64,000 nt of DNA from Hormiphora californensis. Its lineage: Eukaryota; Ctenophora; Tentaculata; Cydippida; Pleurobrachiidae. The notes below the pieces were generated by a model. It was not told the origin of the DNA. It saw nothing but the letters and a program-made list of their open reading frames with translations, and did not search any database. Made by a program: the position numbers and the translations under genes. Below are positions 29,946-40,902 of the stretch, piece by piece. Within the stretch, counting starts at the first letter, position 1. Each line of letters begins with the position of its first letter. The DNA lies in contig CM035353.1 in NCBI GenBank assembly GCA_020137815.1, forward strand, positions 7,905,298 to 7,969,297, written 5' to 3'.

Positions 29946-30214
29946 CCTCCCCCTCGCCCTCACCCCCTACCATTCTAGGTATACCAGTACCTCCCCCTCG
30001 CCCTACCCCCTACCATTATAGGTATACCAGTACCTCCCCCTCGCCCTCACCCCCTACCATTATAGGTATACCAGTACCCACCCCCCCCCCCTCGCCTCAC
30101 CCCCTACCATTATAGGTATACCAGTACCCCCCCCTCGCCTCACCCCCTACCATTATAGGTATACCAGTACCTCCCCCTCACCCTCACCCCCTACCATTAT
30201 AGGTATACCAGTAC
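29946..30214. repeat. Minisatellite, about 45-bp unit, about 6 copies
   Basis: Unit contains 'ccccctaccattata' + 'ggtataccagtacc' + 'tccccctcgccctca'. Copies vary mainly in the number of C residues in the C-runs. Confidence 0.88.
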
Positions 30215-31255
30215 CGGTTCCAGGGGACCTCCCACAGACAATACAGACCCGGGGATACCGTTACCTTCACACCAGCTGTAAAACCTCAATCACCCATAAC
30301 AGGAGCTGCAGGTAGGTTTGTTTGTTTTATATTGATCTGTCAGCTGGATTACATTTCTTGTGAACTCCCCTCCTCCTTTAGTCCATTATTGGTTGCTGTA
30401 TAATTGTAGGCCCTGGGCCAGCATGATGACTTAACAATGTAATGATGAATGATGAAAAAGAATGAGCTCTTTTTTTTTCAGATAGACCCCATGCTGCAAA
30501 ACACTATTTCACAATCTAGACCCCTGACAAACAAAACCATTGTATTGCATATAATACTTTGGGTGCAGGTGTAAAAATAGCATTAGAAACAAGCAGTTTG
30601 AGAGAAGTGGGGATATCATAAAAATAGAGCGGGTTTGGGGTTAGGTAATTCAAAACAACCCACTTCCTATTAATAACACATGGCGGGAACAGAGCGGCGA
30701 ATTATAACCAATGCATGATACCAATTCCTTCCACTGTAGCTGTTATACTATTAATAACAGCTGCAGTGGATTGAAGTGGACTGATGTTGTGATAACTTGT
30801 ACCCGGATGAGGACCGCATGTTGTGGATCAATTCAATAATGCGCGCCAAATGCTAACAACATGTGCCTCTCATTTGAAAGCAGATTGCCGCGCGCAACAC
30901 GACCAATTCATAACCAACATCGAGTTGTTTTGTTCAAACCCAAACAGGGTCGAGCAAGGCAAACAGCAAATACGAGCGGTTGAGGGGGTACAACTAGTTA
31001 TGAAAATAGTATTCAAGTAATCGAGTTTGGAAAGGTTAACAGGAAGAGTGGCAGCTAGAATAGAGGAACAGTATAACGAGTTGCCTTGCCTCGACATAAT
31101 AACAAATAACGGGATGTCTGAGACAGACTTGATAGTGTGAGAGAGTGTTATTTATATATTCATAAGTTGCCAAACAAGAAGATGGAAACACGATGGTGAA
31201 TTGGCGGGACGGATTGAAGCTGAGAAAATCGGAGATAAACAACAAAATAGCAGAG
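30215..31255. other. Spacer with a small inverted repeat
   Basis: Around 30720-30780 'ccaattccttccactg' and 'cagtggattgaagtgg' form a diverged hairpin around an AT-rich loop. The 27 bp at 30775-30801 recur exactly at 34323-34349, on the far side of the foldback element. An open frame at 30823-31020 shows no recognisable domain. Confidence 0.5.
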
Positions 31256-31260
31256 ATTAC

Positions 31261-34248
31261 CAGGGTGTGAACTGCATGTCGTGTTTGCTAGTCGCGAGCG
31301 CACTTGCGAGACAAGCAAACACGTAAAGGTTCATTAACAAGCATGCTGCTCAGTCATTTTAGATTTAATACACAATGTAAGGATACCATGTAATAGGTGA
31401 GACTCTTGCCGTCACCCTCATTCAAGTCCCGTGAAAAACGGAGCAGTACACGCAAACTGATGCCCATTTTCCTCGCGTGACCCCGATTCAGCAGTTTGAG
31501 ACACCAACTCTTTAGGGGGCCATATCTCAGGAACCAGACAAGATAGGAAAAATCGCCGTCTAATGAGGCGTACAGTTTTTAATCTAGTTTACCACTGTAC
31601 CGGCCGTTTCACTCTCCGACCTAAAACAAAAATCGCAACCCCACAAAACTTCAAAATAATGAAATTCGCATCTCGCATGTCGTGTTGCATGTCGTGTTGC
31701 ATGTCGTGTCATGTTATTGACGCGCTCGCGTTCAACTCTCACACAGCAGCTGCAGAACATGGCGGGAAACATCGAGGAGTAGAGAGAGGGTCGGTGCCGA
31801 ATCAAATATTTCTTGATCTTGATCTACTCCATCTCTCAGCTATCCTACCCCTCATCAACTCGATCTCTCAGCTACCCTACCCCTCATCTACTCCATCTTT
31901 CAGCTACCCTACCCCTCATCTACTCCATCTTTCAGCTACCCTACCCCTTATCTAGTCCATCTCTCAGCTACCCTACTCCTCATCTACTCCATCTCTCAGC
32001 TTTCCTATTAGGGAAGCATAGAGATGGAAACGATTAGGGGTAGGGAATCCCTATCCATAATCGTTTCCATCTCTATGCTTCCCTAGCCCTCATCAACTCC
32101 ATCTTTCAGCTACCCTACCCCTAATCTAGTCCATCTCTCCGCTACCCTACTCCTCATCTACTCCATCTTTCAGCTACCCTACCTCCCATTTACTCCATCT
32201 CTCAGCTTCCCTACCTGCCATTTACTCCATCTCTCAGATACCCTACCTCCCATTTACTCCATCTCTCAGCTTACCTACCTCCCATTTACTCCATCTCTCA
32301 GCTTCCCTACCTCCCATTTACTCCATCTCTCAGCTTCCCTACCTCCCATTTACTCCATCTCTCAGCTTCCCTACCTCCCATTTACTCCATCTCTCAGGGG
32401 TAGAAATGTTAGGATAAATGAGAGATGGAGTAAATGGGAGGTAGGGAAGCTGAGAGATGGAGTAAATGGGAGGTAGGGAAGCTGAGAGATGGAGTAAATG
32501 GGAGGTAGGGAAGGTAAGCGATGGAGTAAATGGGAGGTAGGGAAGCTGAAAGATGGAGTAAATGGGAGGTAGGGAAGCTGAGAGATGGAGTAAATGGGTG
32601 GTAGGGTAGCTGAGAGATGGAGTGAATGGGAGGTAGGGTAGCTGAGAGATGGAGTAAATAGGAGGCAGGGATGGAGTAAATGGGAGGTAGGGAAGCTGAG
32701 GGATGGAGTAAATGGGAGGTAGGGAAGCTGAGGGATGGAGTAAATGGGAGGTAGGGTAGCTGATAGATGGAGTGAATGGGAGGTTGGGTAGCTGAGAGAT
32801 GGAGTAAATGGGAGGTAGGGAAGCTGAGAGATGGAGTAAATGGGAGGTAGGGAAGCTGAGAGATGGAGTAAATGGGAGGTAGGTAAGCTGAGAGATGGAG
32901 TAAATGGGAGGTAGGGTATCTGAAAGATGGAGTAAATGGCAGGTAGGGAAGCTGAGATATGGAGTAAATGGGAGGTAGGTAAGCTGAGAGATGGAGTAAA
33001 TGGGAGGTAGGGAAGCTGAGAGATGGAGTAAATGGGAGGAAGGGAAGCTGAGAGATGGAATAAATGGCAGGTGGGGAAGCTGATAGATGGAGTGAATGGG
33101 AGGTTGGGTAGCTGAGAGATGGAGTAAATGGAAGGTAGGGAAGCTGAGAGATGGAGTAAATGGGAGGTAGGGTAGCTGAGAGATGGAGTAAATGGCAGGT
33201 AGGGAAGCTGAGATATGGAGTAAATGGGAGGTAGGTAAGCTGAGAGATGGAGTAAATGGGAGGTAGGGAAGCTGAGAGATGGAGTAAATGGGAGGTAGGG
33301 TAGCTGAGAGATGGAGTAAATGGGAGGTAGGGTAGCTGAGAGATGGAGTAGATGAGGAGTAGGGTAGCGGAGAGATGGACTAGATTAGGGGTAGGGTAGC
33401 TGAAAGATGGAGTTGATGAGGGCTAGGGAAGCATAGAGATGGAAACGATTATGGATAGGGATTCCCTACCCCTAATCGTTTCCATCTCTATGCTTCCCTA
33501 ATAGGGAAGCTGAGAGATGGAGTAGATGAGGAGTAGGGTAGCTGAGAGATGGACTAGATAAGGGGTAGGGTAGCTGAAAGATGGAGTAGATGAGGGGTAG
33601 GGTAGCTGAAAGATGGAGTAGATGAGGGGTAGGGTAGCTGAGAGATCGAGTTGATGAGGGGTAGGATAGCTGAGAGATGGAGTAGATCAAGATCAAGAAA
33701 TATTTGATTCGGCACCGACCCTCTCTCTACTCCTCGATGTTTCCCGCCATGTTCTGCAGCTGCTGTGTGAGAGTTGAACGCGAGCGCGTCAATAACATGA
33801 CACGACATGCAACACGACATGCAACACGACATGCGAGATGCGAATTTCATTATTTTGAAGTTTTGTGGGGTTGCGATTTTTGTTTTAGGTCGGAGAGTGA
33901 AACGGCCGGTACAGTGGTAAACTAGATTAAAAACTGTACGCCTCATTAGACGGCGATTTTTCCTATCTTGTCTGGTTCCTGAGATATGGCCCCCTAAAGA
34001 GTTGGTGTCTCAAACTGCTGAATCGGGGTCACGCGAGGAAAATGGGCATCAGTTTGCGTGTACTGCTCCGTTTTTCACGGGACTTGAACGAGGGTGACGG
34101 CATGAGTCTCACCTATTACATGGTATCCTTACATTGTGTATTAAATCTAAAATGACTGAGCAGCATGCTTGTTAATGAACCTTTACGTGTTTGCTTGTCT
34201 CGCAAGTGCGCTCGCGACTAGCAAACACGACATGCAGTTCACACCCTG
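31261..34248. mobile_element. 3-kb foldback element with satellite core
   Basis: Ends are CAGGGTGTGAACTGCATG and its complement, flanked by ATTAC at 31256-31260 and 34249-34253 (5-bp target duplication). The outer ~800-900 bp arms are almost identical (two mismatches seen in the outer 180 bp). A subterminal hairpin CGTGTTTGCT...AGCAAACACG lies near 31280-31324. CAGGG-type ends recall hAT elements, but hAT duplicates 8 bp, so the class is unresolved. Open frames in the arms are mirror images and not genes. Confidence 0.85.
31830..33690. repeat. 32-bp satellite within the foldback
   Basis: The unit is close to 'ggagtaaatgggaggta' + 'gggaagctgagagat' (32 bp). It is C-rich on the plus strand from 31830 to about 32395 and flips to G-rich from about 32410 to 33690. 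The flip point is at about 32400, so the G-rich half has roughly twice as many units as the other. Two short perfect hairpins (about 32018-32080 and 33430-33495) mark mirrored positions. Confidence 0.9.
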
Positions 34249-34253
34249 ATTAC

Positions 34254-35270
34254 TTGTTTGGTTCAAACCCTGAACAAGGCAAGAGACTAAGATAAGATCA
34301 CAATAAATGGCATTATATCAGAAGTGGACTGATGTTGTGATAACTTGTAGAATCATTGAATAACATTTTGAAAGGTGGGATATTCGACCGACATAAATAT
34401 CTTCTTAAAAAGTAAGACGCAAACTTCTCAGTAATGTGTGTTCAAGTTAATGGCATGGACGATCGAATAAACAACTATTTCCTACATTACCCCTACTATA
34501 ATTCCAACATTGTAGGATTGCTACTCATTTATCAGTAGCAAGCAAAGAAATGCAAGGTAAGAAGTTCTAAAAGCATTCGAATCTTAAAATAAGTTAAAAA
34601 ATGAGAGGGGAAATGGAAACCGGAATAGGTCCCCCTCGGCCCTCCCGTACGATCTGTCAGGCTATAACACACCTGGGCAATTGATAGAGAGGAGATAGAG
34701 GGAGATAGAATTATAGAAAGAGAGAGATAGAGTGTGTGTGTGTGTGTGAGAGAGAGAAGAGAGAGTGTGTGTGTGTGTGAGAGATAGATAGAAACAGAGA
34801 GAGAGAGAGATCAGAGAGAGAGAAATCATACCGGAAGAACTGGGAGGAAAATGTTGTTCACAGTGGTCAGCACCTTGCAGTCACCCATCATATCCAGCAC
34901 ACATGTGCAGCACTTTTAGCAGGTTCCATTCCCCTGCAGCAGCTTCATAGTGAAATGGTTTACAATCTGAAAATAAATGAGAATTCAGGACCTACTGATT
35001 ACACAGTTGACACACCTGACTGCTGACACTACAATTTACCCTGGCTTGCAGGCCCCCCTCTTACCACTACTTGCCTTGTTCGACCCTCCTTAAAATAAAA
35101 AGAGTTTGAACAATGAACAAAACAACCACTTAAATTACATGTAATGGTGATGGTGATGGTCTCACAAAGTGTTTCCCGTTCAGCCCCTCTTCCACGACAT
35201 CCTTCCCAACTTTATCCATACCATCCTCTACCTTCCATTCCCATCCCCCGTGTGGTCAGTGGGTACTACT
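34254..35270. other. Spacer with GA/GT microsatellite
   Basis: (GA)n and (GT)n tracts at about 34690-34830. Nothing else is recognised and no gene is supported. Confidence 0.5.
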
Positions 35271-35684
35271 GGTGTGCTATTTTTTTCAATCCCTAATAAA
35301 ATTCAAAATTTCTCTTGGTATCGGGTTAAATGAGCTCCTACAACAACAACAACAACAAAATGGATTTATATACCGACTAAATAGACAAGTACTCTCGATT
35401 GGTTCGAAGAGCAATTGCCATTCATAGCGGTTCTCTCATCCTATCTTGACATATTGGTTGACAAAAGGTCGTAAATGGTAACTCATACTGGTGACTTATA
35501 ACTGACATATATAGTAGACTTTATTAACTCTCAACACTTGGTGACTGTGGGTGACAAGTATAATCAGAAAAAATAATAACAAAAATGATAAACTGAATAG
35601 TATCTTAGATTATAAAGAATTATGTGACAGCAGCAGGGGTGACCGTGTGAGAACGGGGACTAATGAATAACCGAAAAGAACTTA

Positions 35685-38600
35685 TTAAAGACTGATGTCG
35701 AAAACCAAATAAGGTCTTTCAGAGAAGGTAACAGTAGCATCGAACAGGTAGGTCTTCAGGCGAATACGGAAGGAGTCCTCTGAAGGTGCGTCTCTGAGGT
35801 TCTCCGGTAGGTTGTTCCAGACATGGGGGAGATATTGGGATATTCTCCTTTTTCCCAGTTTGCTCACTTTCACATTTCCAGAAAGTAGCTTTAACTTGTA
35901 ATGGTCTACTTTACAGCTCTGACGAGTAGACTTCTGCACTGCAGTATTTTCATCATGTTCCACTAGATCCTGAAGGTACTGAGGGGCACTTCCATAATAG
36001 ATCTTGTACCCTAGTAAACAGATTTTGAAAAATATCCTCTTTTCAATCGTAAGGATATGGGAATCACGGTAGAAGGGGTCCAGATCAACTTTCCTCTCTC
36101 TGACTCCATGGATGTATCTTATTACTTGATTCATTAGTCCTTTCAGCGGCTTGATGGTAGAGGCCGGTAGGTTGAAATACAGGGCATTGCAATAGTCCAC
36201 TTTGGATATGACCAGCTGGGAGGCAAGCATCAGACGTAGAGGTTTATCAATGAATCGGCGGATCTGCCAGAGGTTCCTCATAGTAACTCCAGCATTCCTC
36301 TTGACCATGGAGATTTGACGTTTCATATCCATTTGTTCATCAAGATAGACACCAAGGGTCTTTCCCGATTTTCCAGCCATGTCCATGGGGGAAATGATGT
36401 TCCCATTTAGCTCAAGAGTCAGGTCACTCTCCTCACGTACAATATCCATCTTCTTCTTCTTCCCCAGGATAAGAAACTCAGTTTTATCCTCATTAACCAT
36501 CAGTCTGTTTTCAATCATCCACGTTCTTACCTCCTCCAAACATTTCTCAATAGTCTCCTTTGAACCTGTCCAGCCTTCCACAGGGCAGAATCCGATGTAT
36601 ATAGTGCTATCGTCTGCATAAAGTCGTATTGTGAGTCCATACTTCTTTACAATAGGTTCTAGTGGTTCCACATACAGGGCAAAGAGGACAGGACCAAGGA
36701 GAGAGCCTTGGGGTACTCCATATTTGAGAAAGAGCCTAGGTGAGAGGGCATCTCCAATTTTAACTTTATAGCTCCTGTCATTGAGATAGCTAGTGAACCA
36801 TTCGAGTACCGTTGATCCAATTCCAAACCGCTTCTCCAGTCTCTTCAAAAGCTGAGGGTGGTCAATGGTATCAAATGCAGCCGAAAGATCAATTTGAACG
36901 ACTGCCACAACATTTCCTCTGTCCATTTCCCCAAGGACATCATCAACGACTCGCACCATATGTGTCTCACAACTGTGGTTGGGGCGAAAACCAGATTGGC
37001 ATTCACCTCGCAGGTCGTTTTTCTCCAAATGTTCATTTAGCTGTACATTAACAGCTTTCTCCGCTAGCTTGGACAGAACACTGAGATTCGAGACTGGTCT
37101 GTAGTTCGCAAGAGAGTCCACATCTCCAGATGTATTCTTGATTGTGGGCCTCACAATAGCCTCTTTCAGTCCTGACGGGAATACACCACTCTGCAAAGAA
37201 GTGTTCACGATTTTGGTAAGCACTGGTAGTAGAGTAGGGAGAAGCTGCTTCAGCAGAGAGGTCGGGATAGGGTCCAAGTCACAGAACTTATCCGGCAGGC
37301 TCTTTACAAGGCTTGCCACTTCATCTTCAGTCATAAGACTGAACGTCTCAAATCTTTCTGTCTCTCCTTCAAAAGCACCGGACTCCGTTGATTTCTTTCC
37401 ACCCAACTCTTCAATCTTGTCACCAATCTTCTTCTGTAGTTTATCAATCTTGGACTTGAAAAACTCTCCAAACTCAGTTGCTAGTTTCTCCGGGTTGACC
37501 ATATCTGGGAGGATAACATTGGAGTTACCCAGTAGCTTGCTCAGTTGTTGGTTGAGCCTCTTTTGATCGCGTCCACAGAGTTCAATATTTCTTCTGGTGT
37601 ATTCTGACCGTTTTCTGACCTCCATCTTGTTGAAAGCTGACCTTAGTTCCACATACATGGCCCTCAGCTGCGGCTTCTCCTTTGTCTTGTCCTTTCTCCA
37701 CTTTCTCTCAGCACGCCGCTTCTTCCTCCGGAGGGTTAGCAGCTCTTCATCCATCCATGGTGTATACTTCTCTTTCTTCCTTCTCTTCTTCATAGGACAG
37801 TGCTTATCAACCAGGAATAGCAACGCTCCATATAACTTCTCAACAAGGCTATCAACATCCTCTTCATCAGCAGGTGAGGTAAACAGTCCACTGGCTTTTA
37901 GATCCTCATTAAAACTCTCCACATCCACCTTCGAGAAGTCCCGATACCAAATTGTCTCCGGCCGTTTCCTCTTACTGATCCTCGCAGTCAGTTGTAGGTC
38001 CACTGTAACAAGATGGTGGTCTGAAGTAGTTCCCTCCTCCAAGATCCTAACTGGTTCAAGACAATCTGCTACTGTAGCATCCATCAGGGCTAGGTCCAGA
38101 GTACCTCCATGTCTGTGTGTCGATATCAAGGGAACCATCTGTTTGAAGTCAAACTCCTCGATCATCTCCTGTAGCTTTTTTGGATAAAATTCATCAGGCC
38201 TTTCCATGTGAAAGTTGAAGTCTCCCATGATTAATGGTGTCCCGACTTTACAGTTTAGTTCCTCAAGGTATCCCTTGAATTCATCCAGGAAGTGGCTCTG
38301 GGTATGCGGTGCCTTCTTCGAGTACGGTGGCCTATAGATGTTTACTAGCCGGTACATCTCACTAGCATTTCCAATAGTATTCTCTGTACACTCAAAGGTC
38401 TTGAAACACTTGGTAGGTCCAGATTTAACACCCAGGTCCGCTCTGTATACCATTGCTACTCCACCGCCAATCCTCTGCTTCCTCGGTGCCGAGTGGATTT
38501 CCCATCCTCTTTCCTTTATCTCATGATGTTTAGCATTGTCACCTTTCCTCAGGTAGGTCTCTTGAAGAAGACAAATATCAACAAGCTGGTCCTCAAGGTG

Positions 38601-38717
38601 TTCCAGTACACCAGCAGTCTTATTGACAAGGGAGTTGCAGTTCAATGTTCCAACTCTTAGTGAGTTCTCCTTCTTTCCAAGAAGTCTCGTGCCTTCCGAC
38701 TGTACTCGTTTTTTAAC
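35685..38717 (-). CDS. LINE ORF2: AP endonuclease and reverse transcriptase
   Basis: Counting from the TTG at 38645 the protein is 986 residues. APE endonuclease landmarks: LNCNSL (1), LLQETYL (~26), GDFNFHM (~141), SDHHLV (~208). RT landmarks: NYRPVSNLSVLSK, FRPNHSCETH, QIDLSAAFDTIDH, GVPQGSLLGPVLFALY, YADDSTIY (catalytic Asp pair). The C-terminus has WNNLPENLRDA, as in CR1/L2 proteins. The frame is open back to about 38717 with no ATG, overlapping ORF1. It nicks target DNA and copies its RNA in place (target-primed reverse transcription). Confidence 0.93.
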   Translation of the reverse strand, partial: VKKRVQSEGTRLLGKKENSLRVGTLNCNSLVNKTAGVLEHLEDQLVDICLLQETYLRKGDNAKHHEIKERGWEIHSAPRKQRIGGGVAMVYRADLGVKSGPTKCFKTFECTENTIGNASEMYRLVNIYRPPYSKKAPHTQSHFLDEFKGYLEELNCKVGTPLIMGDFNFHMERPDEFYPKKLQEMIEEFDFKQMVPLISTHRHGGTLDLALMDATVADCLEPVRILEEGTTSDHHLVTVDLQLTARISKRKRPETIWYRDFSKVDVESFNEDLKASGLFTSPADEEDVDSLVEKLYGALLFLVDKHCPMKKRRKKEKYTPWMDEELLTLRRKKRRAERKWRKDKTKEKPQLRAMYVELRSAFNKMEVRKRSEYTRRNIELCGRDQKRLNQQLSKLLGNSNVILPDMVNPEKLATEFGEFFKSKIDKLQKKIGDKIEELGGKKSTESGAFEGETERFETFSLMTEDEVASLVKSLPDKFCDLDPIPTSLLKQLLPTLLPVLTKIVNTSLQSGVFPSGLKEAIVRPTIKNTSGDVDSLANYRPVSNLSVLSKLAEKAVNVQLNEHLEKNDLRGECQSGFRPNHSCETHMVRVVDDVLGEMDRGNVVAVVQIDLSAAFDTIDHPQLLKRLEKRFGIGSTVLEWFTSYLNDRSYKVKIGDALSPRLFLKYGVPQGSLLGPVLFALYVEPLEPIVKKYGLTIRLYADDSTIYIGFCPVEGWTGSKETIEKCLEEVRTWMIENRLMVNEDKTEFLILGKKKKMDIVREESDLTLELNGNIISPMDMAGKSGKTLGVYLDEQMDMKRQISMVKRNAGVTMRNLWQIRRFIDKPLRLMLASQLVISKVDYCNALYFNLPASTIKPLKGLMNQVIRYIHGVRERKVDLDPFYRDSHILTIEKRIFFKICLLGYKIYYGSAPQYLQDLVEHDENTAVQKSTRQSCKVDHYKLKLLSGNVKVSKLGKRRISQYLPHVWNNLPENLRDAPSEDSFRIRLKTYLFDATVTFSERPYLVFDISL

Positions 38718-39874
38718 ATCTCAGCTCCGGCTGTTCTATTCATCAATCTCTCCTTCTCCATGATAAAGAAGGGACACTGGAAACTGTTCGCTGTGTGGGT
38801 GGTGGCATTGAGCTGATCGATCTTGCTTCGGCTACTCTTGCAGTTTGCACAGCATCTGGAGTCAACTTTTCTATCCTTCTTCACTTGACAATCCTTGAAC
38901 CGATGATTTCCAGCACAGTAGGTACAAACTGGATCACCGCTGTCTCTCCTGGGGCACATCACTGAGTCTGACTTGTGACCATAGCGTTGACACTTGAAAC
39001 ATTGAACGATATGGAATCGATCCTTCACAATGTGGATTTGAAAATCAATGTTAATTCTGTCATTCCTTTTGCGAACAATCTCCCGTATCTTTTTTGACAT
39101 CTGGACAACTGCATATCGATCCTCCTTATGAAGAAAGATGACTTTCAGTTCCTCTTGGTGACATTCAACCTGCTCTTTGATTTCCTCATTTTTCCTCAGT
39201 ATTTCACTGTACACTTCCTCGGCAGTGGTAATTTCTCCAGCAATGTCTGAGATTGTAACTTTGGGATTGAGCTTCTTGGTGGTCAGAGTGGCTGTTGAAG
39301 TATCAAATTCAGATTTCAGCAGCTCTTCAGCTTTGTCTCGTTGAGACTTGTCCTTGAAAACTAGATTGGTATCCTCTTCATTCGAGCTGGTTCCATCAAC
39401 TGGGATTGACTGCAGAGTCTTTCGTACCTTCGCCTTTACAACTTTCCACTTTTCCAGTCCAACTTTCTCAAGTTTGAGGGTGTGCTTCTGTGGTGTCTTC
39501 TTAGGGCTGGGGTTGAGCAACTTTCCAGTATCATCAGTCTTCTCCTTGCCGTTTATCGCCTTCTGTATCATGTCTGGTATGTTTGCAAAACACTCCCGCA
39601 TAGCCTCAAGCTCCTTGAGAACCTGTTCAGACCTATCCTGTCCCACTACTGCTCCTTCTTCTGACTTGGTCTTCACAAGGTCTTCCTGCTGCTTGTCCAC
39701 CATTCTCAATATGTTAATAGCAAAATTCCATAGAATATCTTTAGTGATACCCGCTGGGGGAGCTTTTTTACCTTGCAAGATTGGGTCCATATCCACAGGT
39801 AGATTATCTTTCATAAACGTGTCCAACTCTTTCCTCGTCCATAACTTTAGCGGGATTGCCTTCAATGTCATCAC
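38657..39874 (-). CDS. LINE ORF1: zinc-knuckle RNA-binding protein
   Basis: 405 residues starting MMTLKAIPLKLWTRKEL. Residues ~1-150 are charged and partly helical. About 280-350 hold CCHC-type knuckles: CFKCQRYGHKSDSVMC, CTYCAGNHRFKDC, CCANCKSS. This is the usual nucleocapsid-like ORF1 of jockey/CR1-group LINEs, which binds element RNA. It overlaps the ORF2 frame by about 60 nt, and ORF2 is in the -1 frame relative to it. Confidence 0.88.
   Translation of the reverse strand: MMTLKAIPLKLWTRKELDTFMKDNLPVDMDPILQGKKAPPAGITKDILWNFAINILRMVDKQQEDLVKTKSEEGAVVGQDRSEQVLKELEAMRECFANIPDMIQKAINGKEKTDDTGKLLNPSPKKTPQKHTLKLEKVGLEKWKVVKAKVRKTLQSIPVDGTSSNEEDTNLVFKDKSQRDKAEELLKSEFDTSTATLTTKKLNPKVTISDIAGEITTAEEVYSEILRKNEEIKEQVECHQEELKVIFLHKEDRYAVVQMSKKIREIVRKRNDRINIDFQIHIVKDRFHIVQCFKCQRYGHKSDSVMCPRRDSGDPVCTYCAGNHRFKDCQVKKDRKVDSRCCANCKSSRSKIDQLNATTHTANSFQCPFFIMEKERLMNRTAGAEMLKNEYSRKARDFLERRRTH
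38708..38714 (-). promoter_or_regulatory. Candidate -1 ribosomal frameshift site (A AAA AAC)
   Basis: On the minus strand ORF1 codons read TTA AAA AAC GAG. Slipping one base back at A AAA AAC gives AAA AAA CGA, which is exactly the ORF2 frame. The ORF2 frame opens just upstream (TGA GAT GTT) and has no ATG before the endonuclease motif. A weak AGTC/GACT stem starts about 6 nt downstream, and a CTTCTT/AAGAAG stem lies further on. Confidence 0.65.
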
Positions 39875-40902
39875 TAGCTACGATCTGCAGGATAAATTCA
39901 AGGCCTCGCCTAACGACAACTAGTGTCAATCCTCCGAGTAAGATCCGGTCTTCTCTTGTCTTAGGCCTTGTCTTTCTCACACAGAAACTGTTACCAGTCT
40001 CTGATAAACCCAGAAAAGACAAAACAAAAAAGTATAAAGAGCCGAATATATACCAAAGAACTTAGCGAATTGGAAAAACGAAACCTCAAATTAATTTGTT
40101 TAAAGTAGTGTTGAAAAGTTTGAAACTCTTTCCTACGATCATTCTAAAACATTTTACCACAAAGTTTTGGCTCTACCATGGCCCAATTACGTTGGCACGA
40201 GCTATGCCCATATATGGGCATATTCATTTCAAAAAGTCTGTTTTAGGGCGTTATTTCGAACAAAACACACATATCAATCGTCTCGTGACAACTTATACAA
40301 CTGTTACTTTCAGTTTGAGCCTTCAGATATCCACTTTATGAACAAAAATAAAAATTTTTCTCTCTTTTTTTTCTTGCTGATTTTACCAACTTGCAGAATC
40401 GTGGGGACGAATTTTAATTTTTTTAGTTTTTTCTTGGTGGAAAGCAAATTTCGGTTGTAATCGACTAATTTTGGCCTGCGGAACACGATCCCGTTCATGA
40501 AAAAGCTCTCAAAATTGAAGAACATGTCCAAAATGAACATTTTTCGTCAAAAATGAACATTGTTTGTCAAAAATGAACATTTTTAGGTCAAAAATGAACT
40601 TTAGCATCATTTAATGATGCATATTAATTCCTGTCAGTTTCGAGGTGCTGAACACAATCCTGACCATAAAAATTTGATATCAAGAACATGTCAAAAACTG
40701 GTGAAAACTGGTGAAAACCACACATATTTTCCAGTTTTTACCATTTTTCGGTTAAAAACTACACTTTTTAAATCACGATGCCAACGTAACTGACAAACAA
40801 TATCCCGATTCTGTTTTGCTGATGTGATAGAGAATTGTCCATAGTTCCACATTAGCTAGATACTGAATGGCCTAGTCGAAAAAAATTTGAAATAGCACAC
40901 CC

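Larger units (their letters stand above)
35342..40130 (-). mobile_element. Full-length CR1/L2-like LINE
   Basis: 4.8 kb on the minus strand: 5' UTR (about 39875-40130), ORF1, ORF2, a 3' UTR of about 0.3 kb and a (TTG)n-type tail (35342-35359). Flanked by TCCTAC at 35336-35341 and 40131-40136. Both frames are uninterrupted, so it may be recent and possibly still active. The zinc-knuckle ORF1, APE endonuclease and RT place it in the jockey/CR1/L2 group. The exact clade needs a tree. Confidence 0.9.
35271..40902. mobile_element. MITE family M1, copy split by a LINE
   Basis: 35271-35341 and 40131-40902 together match the intact MITE at 12221-13035. The left part ends and the right part begins at the same 'tcctac', the duplication made by the LINE insertion. 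Ends GGTGTGCTA...TAGCACACC are preserved. Confidence 0.88.

Noticed and set aside
31563-33946. Two identical 130-codon frames in opposite orientation
   Set aside because: They are mirror images in the arms of the foldback and run into the 32-bp satellite; they contain no domain.
35271-40902. A definite target duplication for the M1 MITE
   Set aside because: Flanks of the two copies gave inconsistent candidates (TA, CTA, ATGTGCG offset), so no TSD is claimed.
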